A stretch of DNA of 64,000 bases from Marinobacter sp. (GTDB lineage Bacteria > Pseudomonadota > Gammaproteobacteria > Pseudomonadales > Oleiphilaceae), in contig JAIUMV010000001.1 in NCBI GenBank assembly GCA_022565395.1, positions 62,001 to 126,000 on the forward strand, written 5' to 3'. A model generated the notes under the pieces. That model worked only from the letters and a program-made list of their open reading frames with translations, ran no database searches and was not told where the DNA came from. Below are positions 24,487 to 34,126 of this stretch, piece after piece. The translations under genes were made by a program, and so were the position numbers. Within the stretch, counting starts at the first letter, position 1. Each line of letters starts with the position of its first letter.

Positions 24487-25590
24487 TCAGGCGTAGACAT
24501 CCAACTCGCCTTTCCAGCTCAGATCCAGTTCACCGTGCTCACCCGCCAGTATCTCGTTGCCCTCGTCATCGCCCTTTAAAGCACTGACGGCAACACCACT
24601 GGCATCGTCATCCCGCTGCGACTGCTGGCCGGCCTGATCAGACACATCAAACTGTTCCAGATTAAGGCCGCTGTCAGCCAGCATGTCCCGCAACCGCTGG
24701 CTCTGCTGCTCAAGCAGCTCGCGCACCCCCGGGTTGGCGGCATGAATGGTGACACTGGTTTGCTCATTCTGAACCTGTACACGGACTTCCAGCGGCCCCA
24801 GGTCAGGGGGTGTGATATGGATCTCAGCAACGGAGAGGTTCTGGTTGGCCAGCCAGGCCAGCTTGCCCATAATCTTGTCGCCCCAGTCAGCCTGGCCTAC
24901 CGGTGTTTCCACGCTGGTGGCATAGCCGCGCAAGGGCACCAGCTCCGCCTCTTTGGCCTGGGCTTGCTGAGCAAGTTCAAACATACCCGCAAATCGCTGG
25001 CTATTGGCGCTACCGGCAATATCCACCAGTTTCGCCGCTTCCCCCCCAAGGTTGCCCATCAGACTATCGCCCTGGGCGCCAAGTAACTCTGCCACCCGCA
25101 GACCCGCTGCTGCGCTATTTTCCCCCAGCACGCCACCGGACAACGGCGCCCCGGTGGTGCCAACAGGCTCCATCAGGCCCGCCTGCAGAGGTTTAAAGGG
25201 AGCCGTACTGACCATATCCGGGTCAAGGTCTTGCAGTTCACCCGCAGCAAGCGCCGGATCAGCCGCCAACAGGCCGGACAGTTCACCAGAAGCCAGTGGT
25301 TCCAGCGTGTTGACAGTGGGGGCTTCGCTAACTAAAGGGTCATCGCTTTCTGCGCCTGACGTGGTCCTGTCGGCTGCTGTGCGCTCCGCCTCCCGGCGGG
25401 GCGCGGCGTCCGGACGCTTGTCATTCGACGCATGACTGGTAGCGCTGGTGGACCGATCATGGGCCTGCCGGGCGACCTGCTCATAGGCCTCGCCATTGCT
25501 GGTGCGGGCAGCGCCGGGATCCGGCCGGCTGGTAGCAGTGCCGGTAGGTAACTCCAACGACAGACTGATAGGTAGTGCAGTTGCTGACAT
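24487..25590 (-). CDS. fliK: Flagellar hook-length control protein FliK
   Basis: A 367-residue protein with a disordered, Ala/Ser/Glu-rich N-terminal ruler region and a folded C-terminal domain (about residues 225-310: LSVAEIHITPPDLGPLEVRVQVQNEQTSVTIHAANPGVRELLEQQSQRLRD), which is the FliK C-terminal signature that contacts FlhB. It controls hook length and substrate switching. It is placed between the hptB-like gene and fliL, as in pseudomonads, and has its own excellent sigma54 promoter 50 bp upstream. A more distant FliK-like gene occurs at 15-1226. Confidence 0.93.
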   Translation of the reverse strand: MSATALPISLSLELPTGTATSRPDPGAARTSNGEAYEQVARQAHDRSTSATSHASNDKRPDAAPRREAERTAADRTTSGAESDDPLVSEAPTVNTLEPLASGELSGLLAADPALAAGELQDLDPDMVSTAPFKPLQAGLMEPVGTTGAPLSGGVLGENSAAAGLRVAELLGAQGDSLMGNLGGEAAKLVDIAGSANSQRFAGMFELAQQAQAKEAELVPLRGYATSVETPVGQADWGDKIMGKLAWLANQNLSVAEIHITPPDLGPLEVRVQVQNEQTSVTIHAANPGVRELLEQQSQRLRDMLADSGLNLEQFDVSDQAGQQSQRDDDASGVAVSALKGDDEGNEILAGEHGELDLSWKGELDVYA

Positions 25591-25637
25591 GGCAACCTCT
25601 TGCCGCTTTCAGTTGATAGGGTCTGTTTCCCTGACTG

Positions 25638-25655
25638 CAGCAATATCAGTGCCAG
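25638..25655 (-). promoter_or_regulatory. Sigma54 promoter for fliK
   Basis: The minus strand reads TGGCACTGATATTGCT, an exact TGGCAC-N5-TTGCT consensus with GG-N10-GC spacing. The -12 element is about 50 bp before the fliK ATG. It probably drives fliK and, through the weak hairpin, fliL to flhB under FleQ. Confidence 0.75.
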
Positions 25656-25690
25656 CTATACATCGCGGAGGAGTGGTCGGGTTGAACAGC

Positions 25691-26032
25691 CTATGACATG
25701 GCTTCCAGCAGATGGCGAACCTGGGCAAATTCTTCGGTAATATCCGCAATCACCGACTCTACGCCCGTCAGGTCACCCTGACGACCTGCAGTTTCAACTT
25801 TCAGGCATAAGTGGCCAAGCTGGGTCGCGCCAATGTTCATGCTGCTACCCTTGAAGCTATGTGCGGCTTTGCCCAGAGCGTCAGCATCCTCACTGTGCAA
25901 GGCGCTGTGCAAGGCATTGATACGCTGGGCGGAGTCATTGATGAAGGTTTCCAGCAATACGTTGAACTCCTCCCCCATCACCTCGCGCAATTCCGAGAGT
26001 GCATCCATATCAAGATGGGTATTTTCGTTCAT
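25691..26032 (-). CDS. hptB: HptB-type histidine phosphotransfer protein
   Basis: A 113-residue four-helix Hpt domain with phospho-acceptor H58 in GKAAHSFKGSSMNIGA. In Pseudomonas aeruginosa HptB receives phosphate from hybrid kinases and passes it to HsbR, whose encoded homologue lies 63 bp upstream here. That pathway controls HsbA, which links to the FlgM anti-sigma factor and to c-di-GMP synthesis, and so switches between swimming and biofilm. The symbol rests on the intact hsbA-hsbR-hptB order. Confidence 0.85.
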   Translation of the reverse strand: MNENTHLDMDALSELREVMGEEFNVLLETFINDSAQRINALHSALHSEDADALGKAAHSFKGSSMNIGATQLGHLCLKVETAGRQGDLTGVESVIADITEEFAQVRHLLEAMS

Positions 26033-26095
26033 GGCAATTCCCTGGTCTCAAGTGCGTACAGACGGTACCTCCTAAGAAGTCTCCGGGGCTGACTT

Positions 26096-27808
26096 TCATG
26101 ACATCCGCCAATGATAAACTACTTCAGCCCGCTTGCCTCCCTCGCTATAACAAACAGAGCCGCACAATTGCCGGATAAGGGACAAACCTCGCCCGGCATA
26201 GCCCTCATTACCCATTTGTGACTGGCTGATGGCCTCGTGATCGAAGCCCCCACCGGAATCCTCGCAGCAGATAAGCAGCCTGCCGCCATCTTCTGTTTTC
26301 TGGTGACACAGTTCAAACCTGATCTGATGGCCCTCCAGATCACCCGCAAGACGATGCTCCCGCTCCCGGTAATAGCGGGCAAAACCGTCCGGGGAGTCTT
26401 TCCACTCCGAGGGCAGGCCGAGGATGCCATGCTCCAGCGCATTGGTATAAAGCTCCGCCAGAATGGTGTACACCTCACCACTGCGTCTGCGCAGCCCTGG
26501 CAATTCATCACAAATGTGCAGCATCAGCGGCACCGGATTAAACGTTGCCAGAGTGCGCCCCTGCACAGCGTAGTGGCAGTTCCAATCCTGCGGGCCGGTG
26601 GCGGCAAACCGGTTAGGCTGGGTTGGCAAGGGTACCAAGGGGGCCTCTTTGACCATATCGAGGGTAACCAGGGTCAGATCATCATCAAAGGCCTGGTTCT
26701 CCATAAACCCCCGCAAACGGGTCATCACCCGCTCGAAAGGGGCGGTACCGTCTGCCTGATCAAGGGCCGCCGCCAGCCGCTGCTCACCAAACATATCGCC
26801 GTCCTGACCGACGGCCTCCAGCACGCCGTCCGTCATCATCACCAGGGTGTCCCCCTCCTGCGTCCGGAAGTACAGGGTGTCACCATTGAAACGATCCGCA
26901 GCCAACACCCCCAGAGGCAAGTGGCTCGAAGGGATCACTTCACGCTCACCCGTGCGCCTGATGAGGTGCGCATCCGGCAGACCGCCATTCCAGACTCGCA
27001 AGATCCGGCGATGAAAATCAGCATCCACCAGCATGGCGCAACAAAACATGCCAGTAGGGAGAATGCGTTTAAGCTTATGATTGATTTCCCGCAGGATATC
27101 CGAGCCGCTGAACCCTTTGGCGGTCATGCCATAGAAGACTTCTGCCACGGGCATGGCGCCGATGGCCGCCGGCAGGCCGTGACCGGTAAAGTCACCCACC
27201 AGTACATGCATCCCCCCCGACGGCTTGGGGGACGCAAACAGGATGTCGCCATTGAAAATCGACATGGGCGAAACCTGATAGCGAATAGTGGGCGCATCCA
27301 GGCAACCTGCGTGCGCCACATTGTCAAAAACCTGGCGGGCAACCTCCTGCTCCTGCAGCAGCTGTTGATTGCTGGCCTGGATGTGATCCCGCTGGCGGCT
27401 GAGGGTGTCGTGCATCAGTCGCATGCGATTGAAGGCCTTGATCTTGGCTTCAATGATGACGCGATTGTAGGGTTTGGAGAGAAAGTCATCGCCACCGGCT
27501 TCCAGGCAGCGCGCCAGCGCATCAGCATCTGAGAGGGAGGTGAGAAAAATCAGCGGCACCATGACTTCGCCCGCCAACTGCTTGATCTTGGCGGCTGCCT
27601 GCATGCCATCCATACGGGGCATCATGACATCCAGCAAAACCAGATCCGGACGGTGCTTGCGGTAGTGCTCTACTGCCTCAACGCCATCCCGCGCCTCAAT
27701 GACTTCATGGCCCTGGCGGCGCACCATGGCCTTCAGGATCAGTCGATCACTGTCGCTGTCATCAGCAATGAGGATTTTAAGTTGGTCGTTCTCCGCCTTG
27801 TCGTACAC
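26096..27808 (-). CDS. hsbR: HsbR-like response regulator with PP2C phosphatase and kinase domains
   Basis: A 570-residue protein with three domains: an N-terminal receiver (KILIADDSDSDR, phospho-acceptor Asp in LVLLDVMMPRMDG), a SpoIIE/PP2C phosphatase domain (GDFTGHGLPAAIGAMP and MMTDGVLEAV with metal-binding Asp) and a C-terminal HATPase_c anti-sigma-type kinase domain (LAELYTNALEHGI). It should phosphorylate or dephosphorylate HsbA depending on its own phosphorylation by HptB. The start was set at a GTG at 27808, just after AGGGGG and giving close to the usual HsbR length; a longer frame reaches 27877 without a ribosome-binding site. It lies between the hsbA- and hptB-like genes. Confidence 0.85.
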   Translation of the reverse strand: MYDKAENDQLKILIADDSDSDRLILKAMVRRQGHEVIEARDGVEAVEHYRKHRPDLVLLDVMMPRMDGMQAAAKIKQLAGEVMVPLIFLTSLSDADALARCLEAGGDDFLSKPYNRVIIEAKIKAFNRMRLMHDTLSRQRDHIQASNQQLLQEQEVARQVFDNVAHAGCLDAPTIRYQVSPMSIFNGDILFASPKPSGGMHVLVGDFTGHGLPAAIGAMPVAEVFYGMTAKGFSGSDILREINHKLKRILPTGMFCCAMLVDADFHRRILRVWNGGLPDAHLIRRTGEREVIPSSHLPLGVLAADRFNGDTLYFRTQEGDTLVMMTDGVLEAVGQDGDMFGEQRLAAALDQADGTAPFERVMTRLRGFMENQAFDDDLTLVTLDMVKEAPLVPLPTQPNRFAATGPQDWNCHYAVQGRTLATFNPVPLMLHICDELPGLRRRSGEVYTILAELYTNALEHGILGLPSEWKDSPDGFARYYREREHRLAGDLEGHQIRFELCHQKTEDGGRLLICCEDSGGGFDHEAISQSQMGNEGYAGRGLSLIRQLCGSVCYSEGGKRAEVVYHWRMS

Positions 27809-27889
27809 GCTTACCCCCTGGGGTCCTACGGGCAGCAGTGTTGGCAGGCCGTTTGGGCTTGGCATTGGCGATGCCACCAGGCCGGCGGG

Positions 27890-28195
27890 TCAGTGGATGG
27901 CAAACAGCTGCTCGAAGTTGGAGATGGTCAGGATACGTCTGACGTCGTTGTTACAGTTTTCGATACGCACCTGAGCGGAGTCCCCGCCCGCATAGTCGCG
28001 CAGCAACAGCAACATGCCCAGCGCCGAGCTGTCGATATAGGTCGTATCAGACATGTCCACCACGTACTCACTAACATTCTGGTCGCCATGCTCGTAGGCG
28101 TCCCGAAACATCTGATGAGTGCTGAAGTCAAACCGGCCCTCGATCCTGATGGTCAGTTTGCTGCCATCATCACTGCGACTGGTGTGGATTGCCAT
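27890..28195 (-). CDS. hsbA: HsbA-like anti-sigma factor antagonist (STAS domain)
   Basis: A 101-residue single STAS domain. The phosphorylation loop is YIDSSALGMLLLL, with the candidate Ser at 56/57, as in SpoIIAA-type antagonists. In P. aeruginosa the unphosphorylated form binds FlgM to free FliA, while the phosphorylated form activates a diguanylate cyclase. It has a strong GGAGG site before the ATG at 28195. It follows fliJ after a 94-bp gap and precedes hsbR, so it may be read with the fliE operon. Confidence 0.85.
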   Translation of the reverse strand: MAIHTSRSDDGSKLTIRIEGRFDFSTHQMFRDAYEHGDQNVSEYVVDMSDTTYIDSSALGMLLLLRDYAGGDSAQVRIENCNNDVRRILTISNFEQLFAIH

Positions 28196-28289
28196 TCGAC
28201 CTCCTCCGCTGGTTGTTCAACCTAGAGGATAGCCGAACCAATATTTTTTGCATGGGATTTTTTTCACCGACGGGCGTAAGCAACCCCTT

Positions 28290-28733
28290 TCAGCGCCTGC
28301 GACCATGCTGCCGGGCAGACGCCTCATCCATCTGTTTCTGCTCAGCCAGGTCCCTAGCACGCTGCTCCTGCTGTTTGCAGGTTTCGATAAAACGCTCCAT
28401 GCCACGGCGGCGTTCGTAGGCTTGCTGCCAGGCCAGGCGGGCGGATTCCAGTTGTTCGCTGGCAGTCTGAACCAGCTGACGCTGCTGCTGGATGGCCTGT
28501 TCCAGTTGGGCAATAAAGGCCTGCCAACCCTGCAGGCTGCGCACATCCACCGTGCCCTGCTGCCCCTGTCGCACCTGACTGCGGTAATCAGCCTGATACT
28601 GCTCCAGCTCATCCAGTCGCTGCTGTTGCCGTTGCAGACTGCCACGTCGCTGGGTCAGACGCTCCTGCGCTTCCTGTTCCCGGCGCTGCTCAAGCTGCAG
28701 GACCACCCGCAGTCGCTCTGAACGCAAGGCCAT
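28290..28733 (-). CDS. fliJ: Flagellar export chaperone FliJ
   Basis: A 147-residue, almost wholly helical and Gln/Arg-rich protein predicted to form an antiparallel coiled coil, starting LRSERLRVVLQLEQRREQEAQERL. FliJ sits in the centre of the FliI hexamer and cycles export chaperones. Sequence is weakly conserved, but length, composition and position directly after fliI (one-base overlap of stop and start) make the call safe. Confidence 0.9.
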   Translation of the reverse strand: MALRSERLRVVLQLEQRREQEAQERLTQRRGSLQRQQQRLDELEQYQADYRSQVRQGQQGTVDVRSLQGWQAFIAQLEQAIQQQRQLVQTASEQLESARLAWQQAYERRRGMERFIETCKQQEQRARDLAEQKQMDEASARQHGRRR

Positions 28734-30082
28734 TACTCGTTACCTGCAGCGGTGTTGTCAGGCAGCACCTCAAACAACCCGGCCACCGTCTCCTGCAACG
28801 GGGCACCCTCTGTCAGGCTCTGTTGCAGGAACGTCTTCATAGCATCAATGTTTGCGATGGCGAAATCCGTGTCCGGATCGCTACCCTTCACATAGGCACC
28901 GACACTGATCAAGTCCCGGGCCTGCTGATAGCGAGCGTAAACCTGTTTGAATTTCTGCGCCTTGGCAAAATGAGCCGGACTGGCCACCTGAGGCATGACC
29001 CGACTGACGGAGGCTTCAACATCAATGGCAGGGTAATGGCCTTCCTCCGCCAGGCGACGAGACAGCACAATATGCCCATCCAGAATAGCGCGAGCAGCGT
29101 CGGCAATCGGGTCCTGCTGGTCGTCACCTTCTGTCAGCACGGTATAGAACGCGGTGATGGAACCTCCACCCGGCATGCCATTACCCGTGCGCTCAACCAA
29201 CTGCGGTAGCTTTGCAAACACGGACGGTGGATAACCTTTGGTGGCGGGCGGCTCCCCCACTGCCAGGGCGATCTCACGCTGGGCCTGGGCGTAGCGAGTC
29301 AACGAGTCCATCAGCAGCAGCACCCGCTTGCCCTGATCACGGAAATACTCCGCGATCCGGGTGGTCAGCATGGCAGCCCGCAGCCGCATCAGGGGGGAGT
29401 CATCCGCCGGGGCCGCAACCACCACGGAGCGGGCCAGACCTTCCTCACCCAGTATGTCTTCAATGAACTCTTTGACCTCACGCCCCCGCTCGCCGATCAG
29501 CCCCACAACCGTAACATCTGCGTTGGTGAAGCGGGTCATCATGCCAAGCAGCATACTCTTACCCACGCCACTACCTGCAAACAACCCCAGCCGCTGCCCC
29601 TGCCCAACCGTCAGCAGAGCGTTAATGGCACGAATACCCACGTCCAGGGACTGCCGCACCGGGGCCCGGTGCAGGGGGTTGATGATCTCGCCGGCGAGGG
29701 AGGCCTGCGCCTCGGCAAACAGCGGGCCGCGGCCGTCCAGCGGTTGTCCGGAGCCATTGATAACCCGCCCTAGCAGTTGCGGACCGACAGGTACCCGGCT
29801 GGCTGCAGACAGAGGCACCACGCGGGCGCCGGGTCGCAAGCCTTCAATAACGGTCAGGGGCATCAGGTAGACGCGATCGTCCTCAAAGCCCACCACTTCC
29901 GCCTCCACGGTGGAACCGTGGTGGCCGTGAATGACACAGCGGTCTCCCACCACCATGGGACAACCGATGCACTCCAGGGTCAGCCCCACCATGCGGGTCA
30001 GGCGGCCAGACAGCTCAGGTTCAATCTGGGGGGGGATATAGCCGCTCAGGCGTTGCAGACGCTCACTCAGGGTGCTTTTCAT
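28733..30082 (-). CDS. fliI: Flagellum-specific ATPase FliI
   Basis: A 449-residue F1-beta-like ATPase. Walker A is [17 protein letters not shown]; the [48 protein letters not shown] region holds Walker B and the type III ATPase signature. It energises early steps of export with FliH and FliJ. The start was set at the ATG at 30082, overlapping fliH by 20 bp; the frame extends to 30133 but those residues ([12 protein letters not shown]) do not match the family. Confidence 0.97.
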   Translation of the reverse strand: MKSTLSERLQRLSGYIPPQIEPELSGRLTRMVGLTLECIGCPMVVGDRCVIHGHHGSTVEAEVVGFEDDRVYLMPLTVIEGLRPGARVVPLSAASRVPVGPQLLGRVINGSGQPLDGRGPLFAEAQASLAGEIINPLHRAPVRQSLDVGIRAINALLTVGQGQRLGLFAGSGVGKSMLLGMMTRFTNADVTVVGLIGERGREVKEFIEDILGEEGLARSVVVAAPADDSPLMRLRAAMLTTRIAEYFRDQGKRVLLLMDSLTRYAQAQREIALAVGEPPATKGYPPSVFAKLPQLVERTGNGMPGGGSITAFYTVLTEGDDQQDPIADAARAILDGHIVLSRRLAEEGHYPAIDVEASVSRVMPQVASPAHFAKAQKFKQVYARYQQARDLISVGAYVKGSDPDTDFAIANIDAMKTFLQQSLTEGAPLQETVAGLFEVLPDNTAAGNE

Positions 30083-30935
30083 GATCATCATCACCCGGGT
30101 CGGTGTTGCTGGCGTCAGACTCCAGTACATCACGATGGAAATCCGTCAGATCACCCATCATGGCGTCCAGTTCCACGGCATCACCGGGCTCATCACTGGT
30201 GAGCTGTTTGTCGAGCATACTCTGCACGGCTTTCTGAAACCGTTTTTCCACGGTGAAATCAACCAGGCTATGGCGGGTCTCCACCTTGCAGCCACCCGCC
30301 AGAATATCGGGGTCTTCAAGCACCACAGTTTCCGCCTCAAGCCGGCTGGCAACATCCTGCACCATAGGCACATCGGCGGGGTTCACATGAATACGGACAT
30401 TGTCCTGAGTTGCCGGCAGCAATGCCAGGGCCTGGCGAACCACCCCCTGAATCTGGGAGGAATCCATGCGCAGCTCCCGATACACCACAGCGCGAGCCAG
30501 GGTTGTGGTGAGATTCACCAGTGCAGTTTCCAGTTCATCGTCATGGCGATGGATGGGGTCAACCAGTTCAGCCATCAGGGCTTCCAGCCGCTCCAGGGAT
30601 GCATCCACCTGACTGCGGGTTTGCTCAGCGGCGAGTTGCTCTCCCTGACGGCGGCCTTGTTCTTCGCCGGCCTGATAGCCTACCTCATAGCCCTGTTTCT
30701 GCCCCTCTTCCTGCCCTTGCGCGAAGCCTGCCTGGTAGCCTTCTTCGCGGCCTTCCTGTACGGCGGCGTCACGAATCGCCTCAAGCTCGGCGGCCGTAAG
30801 GGGCTTGACTTCCGCTTCCTCCGGCATCTGAGGAATCTCATTTCCCTGCCCATCCAACAGAGGCAGTTCCCAGCGCTCCCAGGCAGTTAACGGTTTGTCC
30901 TGCCCGGTGGGCTTGGTTTTGCGATCATCCGCCAT
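30063..30935 (-). CDS. fliH: Flagellar export ATPase regulator FliH
   Basis: A 290-residue protein with an acidic N-terminal region ending in the FliN-binding WERWELPLL-type segment (about 19-27), a striking glycine-repeat helix at residues 62-98, and a C-terminal V-type ATPase E-subunit-like domain (from about 130). Glycine occurs exactly every fourth residue ten times (G62, 66, 70 up to 98). GxxxG repeats are a known feature of FliH and mediate helix packing in the dimer stalk. It regulates FliI and docks it at the C-ring. It overlaps fliI by 20 bp and fliG by one base. Confidence 0.95.
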   Translation of the reverse strand: MADDRKTKPTGQDKPLTAWERWELPLLDGQGNEIPQMPEEAEVKPLTAAELEAIRDAAVQEGREEGYQAGFAQGQEEGQKQGYEVGYQAGEEQGRRQGEQLAAEQTRSQVDASLERLEALMAELVDPIHRHDDELETALVNLTTTLARAVVYRELRMDSSQIQGVVRQALALLPATQDNVRIHVNPADVPMVQDVASRLEAETVVLEDPDILAGGCKVETRHSLVDFTVEKRFQKAVQSMLDKQLTSDEPGDAVELDAMMGDLTDFHRDVLESDASNTDPGDDDHEKHPE

Positions 30936-31981
30936 TACATCATTTCTTCGCCAGCGCCGCCGAGGCTGATTTCACCGGCTTCCGCCATACGGCGCGCAAT
31001 GGTAATAATGTCTTTCTGGGCCGCCTCAACTTCACTGACTTTGACCGGGCCTTTGGCCTCAAGGTCGTCCTGCAGCAATTCAGCAGCGCGCTTGGACATG
31101 TTCTTGAAGATTTTTTCCTTGACGGCCTCATCGGAACCTTTCAGTGCGACCACCAGAACGTCGGAAGAAACCTCGCGCAGCAACGCCTGGATACCCCGGT
31201 CGTCCACATCTTTGAGGTTGTCAAAGACAAACATCAGGTCTTCGATGGTGCTGGCCAGATCCGGGTCCATATCCTTGATGGAGTCCATCAGGCGGCCCTC
31301 GATGCTGCGGTCCATGAAGTTCATAATGTCCGCAGCGCGCTTGACGCCGCCGATGCGACTGGCCTGACCAGTCGCACCGCCGGAAAACTGACGTTCGAGA
31401 ATATCGTTCAATTCCTGCAGAGCCTGAGGCTGAATGGTTTCCAGTGAGGCGATACGCATCATCACATCCAGCCGGACTTTTTCATCGAGGGTTGCCAAAA
31501 TTTCGGCGGACTGATCCGGGTCCAGATAGGACACAACGATGGCTTGAATCTGCGGGTGCTCATAACGAATCATATCAGCCACTGCGCGAGGTTCCATCCA
31601 CTTAAGAGTGTCAAGGCCTGTCGTGTTGCCACCCACCAGAATTCGGTCGATCAGGCTGGCGGCTTTCTCATCGCCAAGTGCCTGAGTCAGCATGGCACGA
31701 ATATACTCGTCGTTGCCAATGCCCAAACCGGTTTGTCCGCCTACCGCTTCAACAAACTCGCCCATGACATAGGTCACATCATCTTTGCTGACATCCCGCA
31801 TCTGTGCCATGGCTACGCCAACACGCTGAACCTCTTTCGGGCCCATATGTTTGAGAATCTGCGCGGCATCCGACTCACCCAGGGACATCAGCAGGATAGC
31901 GGCCTGCTCCACTCTGGGAATCTTGCGCTGGACCTTGTTTTTGGCCTCAGGCGGTTTGGCTGCTGGTTGTTCGTCACTCAT
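30935..31981 (-). CDS. fliG: Flagellar motor switch protein FliG
   Basis: A 348-residue rotor protein. The N-terminal domain (from about 20, VEQAAILLMSLGESDAAQILKHMGPKEVQRVG) binds FliF; the middle domain contains the EHPQ motif (RYEHPQIQAIVVSYL) for FliM; the C-terminal domain carries the charged torque helix (LMFVFDNLKDVDDRGIQALLREV) that meets MotC. It overlaps fliF by 8 bp upstream and fliH by one base downstream. Confidence 0.98.
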   Translation of the reverse strand: MSDEQPAAKPPEAKNKVQRKIPRVEQAAILLMSLGESDAAQILKHMGPKEVQRVGVAMAQMRDVSKDDVTYVMGEFVEAVGGQTGLGIGNDEYIRAMLTQALGDEKAASLIDRILVGGNTTGLDTLKWMEPRAVADMIRYEHPQIQAIVVSYLDPDQSAEILATLDEKVRLDVMMRIASLETIQPQALQELNDILERQFSGGATGQASRIGGVKRAADIMNFMDRSIEGRLMDSIKDMDPDLASTIEDLMFVFDNLKDVDDRGIQALLREVSSDVLVVALKGSDEAVKEKIFKNMSKRAAELLQDDLEAKGPVKVSEVEAAQKDIITIARRMAEAGEISLGGAGEEMM

Positions 31982-33677
31982 CCGCGTTCACCCACTGACG
32001 CACCAGGTTGGCAACCCTGGCGGGATCTTCAGCGATCAGTCCGCGCAGGGCATTCAATTGTCTATCATAGCTGTCGGAGCCACCGGGCAAAAGCAGTTCG
32101 TCGCCACCAAGTGCAGCCCCCAGATCAGCAAAGCCATCCGGCCCGGGCAATGCCACCGCGCCACCATCACCGGCTCCGGCGAGCAGCTCATCACCGTCCT
32201 GCCGATTGGCACCAGAAATGTTTTTCAGCGCCGGACGCACCAGGGCAAACACCAGAATCAGAATCACAATACCCGCCAGCACCTGCTTCATCAGGTCCCA
32301 GAACCAGGGCTGCTGCCAGAAACCGGGCTCCGTAAAGTCAAAAGCCTCCACCGGCGCAAAAGCCGTGTTCATGACCGTGACACTGTCACCCCGGGCAGCG
32401 GAAAAGCCAACCGCATCCCGGATCAACAGGGTAACCCGCTGTAACTCTGCTTCCGTCCAGGGCTCAAATCTGACAGCACCGGTCTCAGGATTGACAACAC
32501 GCTTGTCATCCAGAGCCACAGCCACTGTCAGGCGCTGAACACGCCCCTGTTGCTGCCGGATAAAACTGATGGTGCGATCCATTTCGAAATTACGGGTGGA
32601 TTCGCTGCGCACATCCATGGCCGGACCCGCGCCATTGGCGTCGCCCTGGCCCGCAACTTCAGGCGCGGTAGCTTGTCCTGGAGGCTGATTGGTCAGTGCA
32701 CCTGGGATGCCACCGGTGGTGCCAGCCCGGCGCTGCTCGTTCAGCTCCCGCTCACTGCGCACCGCGCGCTGATCCGGATTGAACAGTTCTTCAGCCTGCT
32801 CGACCGAGGAGAAGTCAAGGTCTGCCGATACCTCTGCCCGGAAACGCCCACCGCCTACCAGCGGTTCCACGATGGCGGCAACCCGGCGGGTCATGCGCTC
32901 TTCCATACGTGCGGTGTATTCGTACTGATCCTGCATCTGCCGGCGATGACTGGTATCTTCACGGCCCGTCAGCAGGTTACCTGCCTGATCCACCACGGTG
33001 ACATGTTCTTTCTGAAGTTCAGGGATACTGCCAGCCACCAGATTGACGATGGCCGCAATCTGCTCTTCCGACAACCGGCGCCCCGCAAGCACATCAAGAA
33101 ATACCGAGGCGGTCGGCGAACGGGCATCGCGGATAAAAACCGAACGCTGGGGAATAGCCAGGTGCACTCGCGCGGACCGCACGTTGCGCATGCTGGTGAT
33201 GGTACGTGCCAGTTCACCTTCAAGACCACGGCGGTAGCTGATGGTTTCCATAAACTGGGAGGTACCCAGACCGCGATCCTGATCAAGCAGCTCGAAGCCA
33301 ATCATACGGCTGTCGGTAACGCCAGCAGATGCCAGACGCAGGCGAGCGTTGTAGACATCGCCTGCCGCTACCAGCAAAGCGCCACTGCGAGGGTCCATGC
33401 GGTATTTGATGTTGGCCTGATCCAGAACTTCGGTGACATCCTGAGGGTTGTAGCTGGACAAATCCCCCAGAATCGGCTGGTAGGCAGGCTCCTGAGCCCA
33501 GAGTACAACCGATATGCCAAGGGCAACACTGGCTGCCAGCCCCACCATCAGGGCAATCTGCCGGATCAGACTCAAGCGCTCGAAGCCGAACAACAGGTTC
33601 GGCGTTACGCCCTTTGCTTCTTTCTCGTCCACCGTGGTTGCGGGGACCTTTGCGGTTTCAGCTGGTAGGCTGGCCAT
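31974..33677 (-). CDS. fliF: Flagellar MS-ring protein FliF
   Basis: A 567-residue protein with two membrane helices, about residues 37-60 (QIALMVGLAASVALGISVVLWA) and 452-472 (DLMKQVLAGIVILILVFALV), enclosing the periplasmic ring-building motifs (starting with YQPILGDLSSYNPQDVTEVLDQANIKYRM). A long Gly/Ala-rich insert near 320-370 is typical. The C-terminal cytoplasmic tail binds FliG. It is the platform on which the basal body and export gate assemble. Confidence 0.98.
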   Translation of the reverse strand: MASLPAETAKVPATTVDEKEAKGVTPNLLFGFERLSLIRQIALMVGLAASVALGISVVLWAQEPAYQPILGDLSSYNPQDVTEVLDQANIKYRMDPRSGALLVAAGDVYNARLRLASAGVTDSRMIGFELLDQDRGLGTSQFMETISYRRGLEGELARTITSMRNVRSARVHLAIPQRSVFIRDARSPTASVFLDVLAGRRLSEEQIAAIVNLVAGSIPELQKEHVTVVDQAGNLLTGREDTSHRRQMQDQYEYTARMEERMTRRVAAIVEPLVGGGRFRAEVSADLDFSSVEQAEELFNPDQRAVRSERELNEQRRAGTTGGIPGALTNQPPGQATAPEVAGQGDANGAGPAMDVRSESTRNFEMDRTISFIRQQQGRVQRLTVAVALDDKRVVNPETGAVRFEPWTEAELQRVTLLIRDAVGFSAARGDSVTVMNTAFAPVEAFDFTEPGFWQQPWFWDLMKQVLAGIVILILVFALVRPALKNISGANRQDGDELLAGAGDGGAVALPGPDGFADLGAALGGDELLLPGGSDSYDRQLNALRGLIAEDPARVANLVRQWVNADE

Positions 33678-33689
33678 GATGATCTCCCG

Positions 33690-34058
33690 TTACACCGGCA
33701 TGTTCATGATGTCTTCATAGGCTTTGACAACCCGGTTACGCACCTGCACCAGAGCATCAAAGGACACACTGGCCTTTTGCGAGGCAACCATAACCCGGGT
33801 TATATCCACGGTAGGGTCACCCATTTCATAGCCCGTGCGAAGTGTGTTGGCCGTTTGCTGCATTTCGTTCACCGAACCTACCGCCTGCCGAAGCATGTCA
33901 TTGAAGCCAGGGGTTGCACGAGGCTCCTGGACACCACCCGGGCGTTCGATCTTGCCGGTAATGTTTTGACCTTGCTCAACACGCTGATTCTGCATCATCT
34001 GGGCCCGCAGCGAGCGCATCTCGGAAAGCACACTGTTTATGTCAGCACGTTCAACCAT
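33690..34058 (-). CDS. fliE: Flagellar hook-basal body protein FliE
   Basis: A 122-residue small protein joining the MS ring to the proximal rod. The conserved C-terminal half is visible: TPGFNDMLRQAVGSVNEMQ, then GDPTVDITRVMVASQKASVSFDALVQVRNRVVKAYEDIMNMPV. It is the first gene of fliEFGHIJ, with a sigma54-type promoter 32 bp upstream of its start codon. Confidence 0.96.
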   Translation of the reverse strand: MVERADINSVLSEMRSLRAQMMQNQRVEQGQNITGKIERPGGVQEPRATPGFNDMLRQAVGSVNEMQQTANTLRTGYEMGDPTVDITRVMVASQKASVSFDALVQVRNRVVKAYEDIMNMPV

Positions 34059-34089
34059 GACTCAACCTCCAACACTATGCTGAGGCTTA

Positions 34090-34106
34090 AGCATTTTTTT
34101 TGCCAA
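34090..34106 (-). promoter_or_regulatory. Sigma54-type promoter for fliE
   Basis: The minus strand reads TTGGCAAAAAAAATGCTT with exact GG-N10-GC spacing. The -24 half is good, while the spacer is a run of A and the -12 reads TGC. Its location just before fliEFGHIJ matches FleR/sigma54 control in pseudomonads. Confidence 0.6.
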
Positions 34107-34126
34107 CTCTTAACTTTCCCTTAATA

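Noticed and set aside
26237-27532. 431-residue plus-strand open frame
   Set aside because: Antisense to the hsbR-like gene; no family features.
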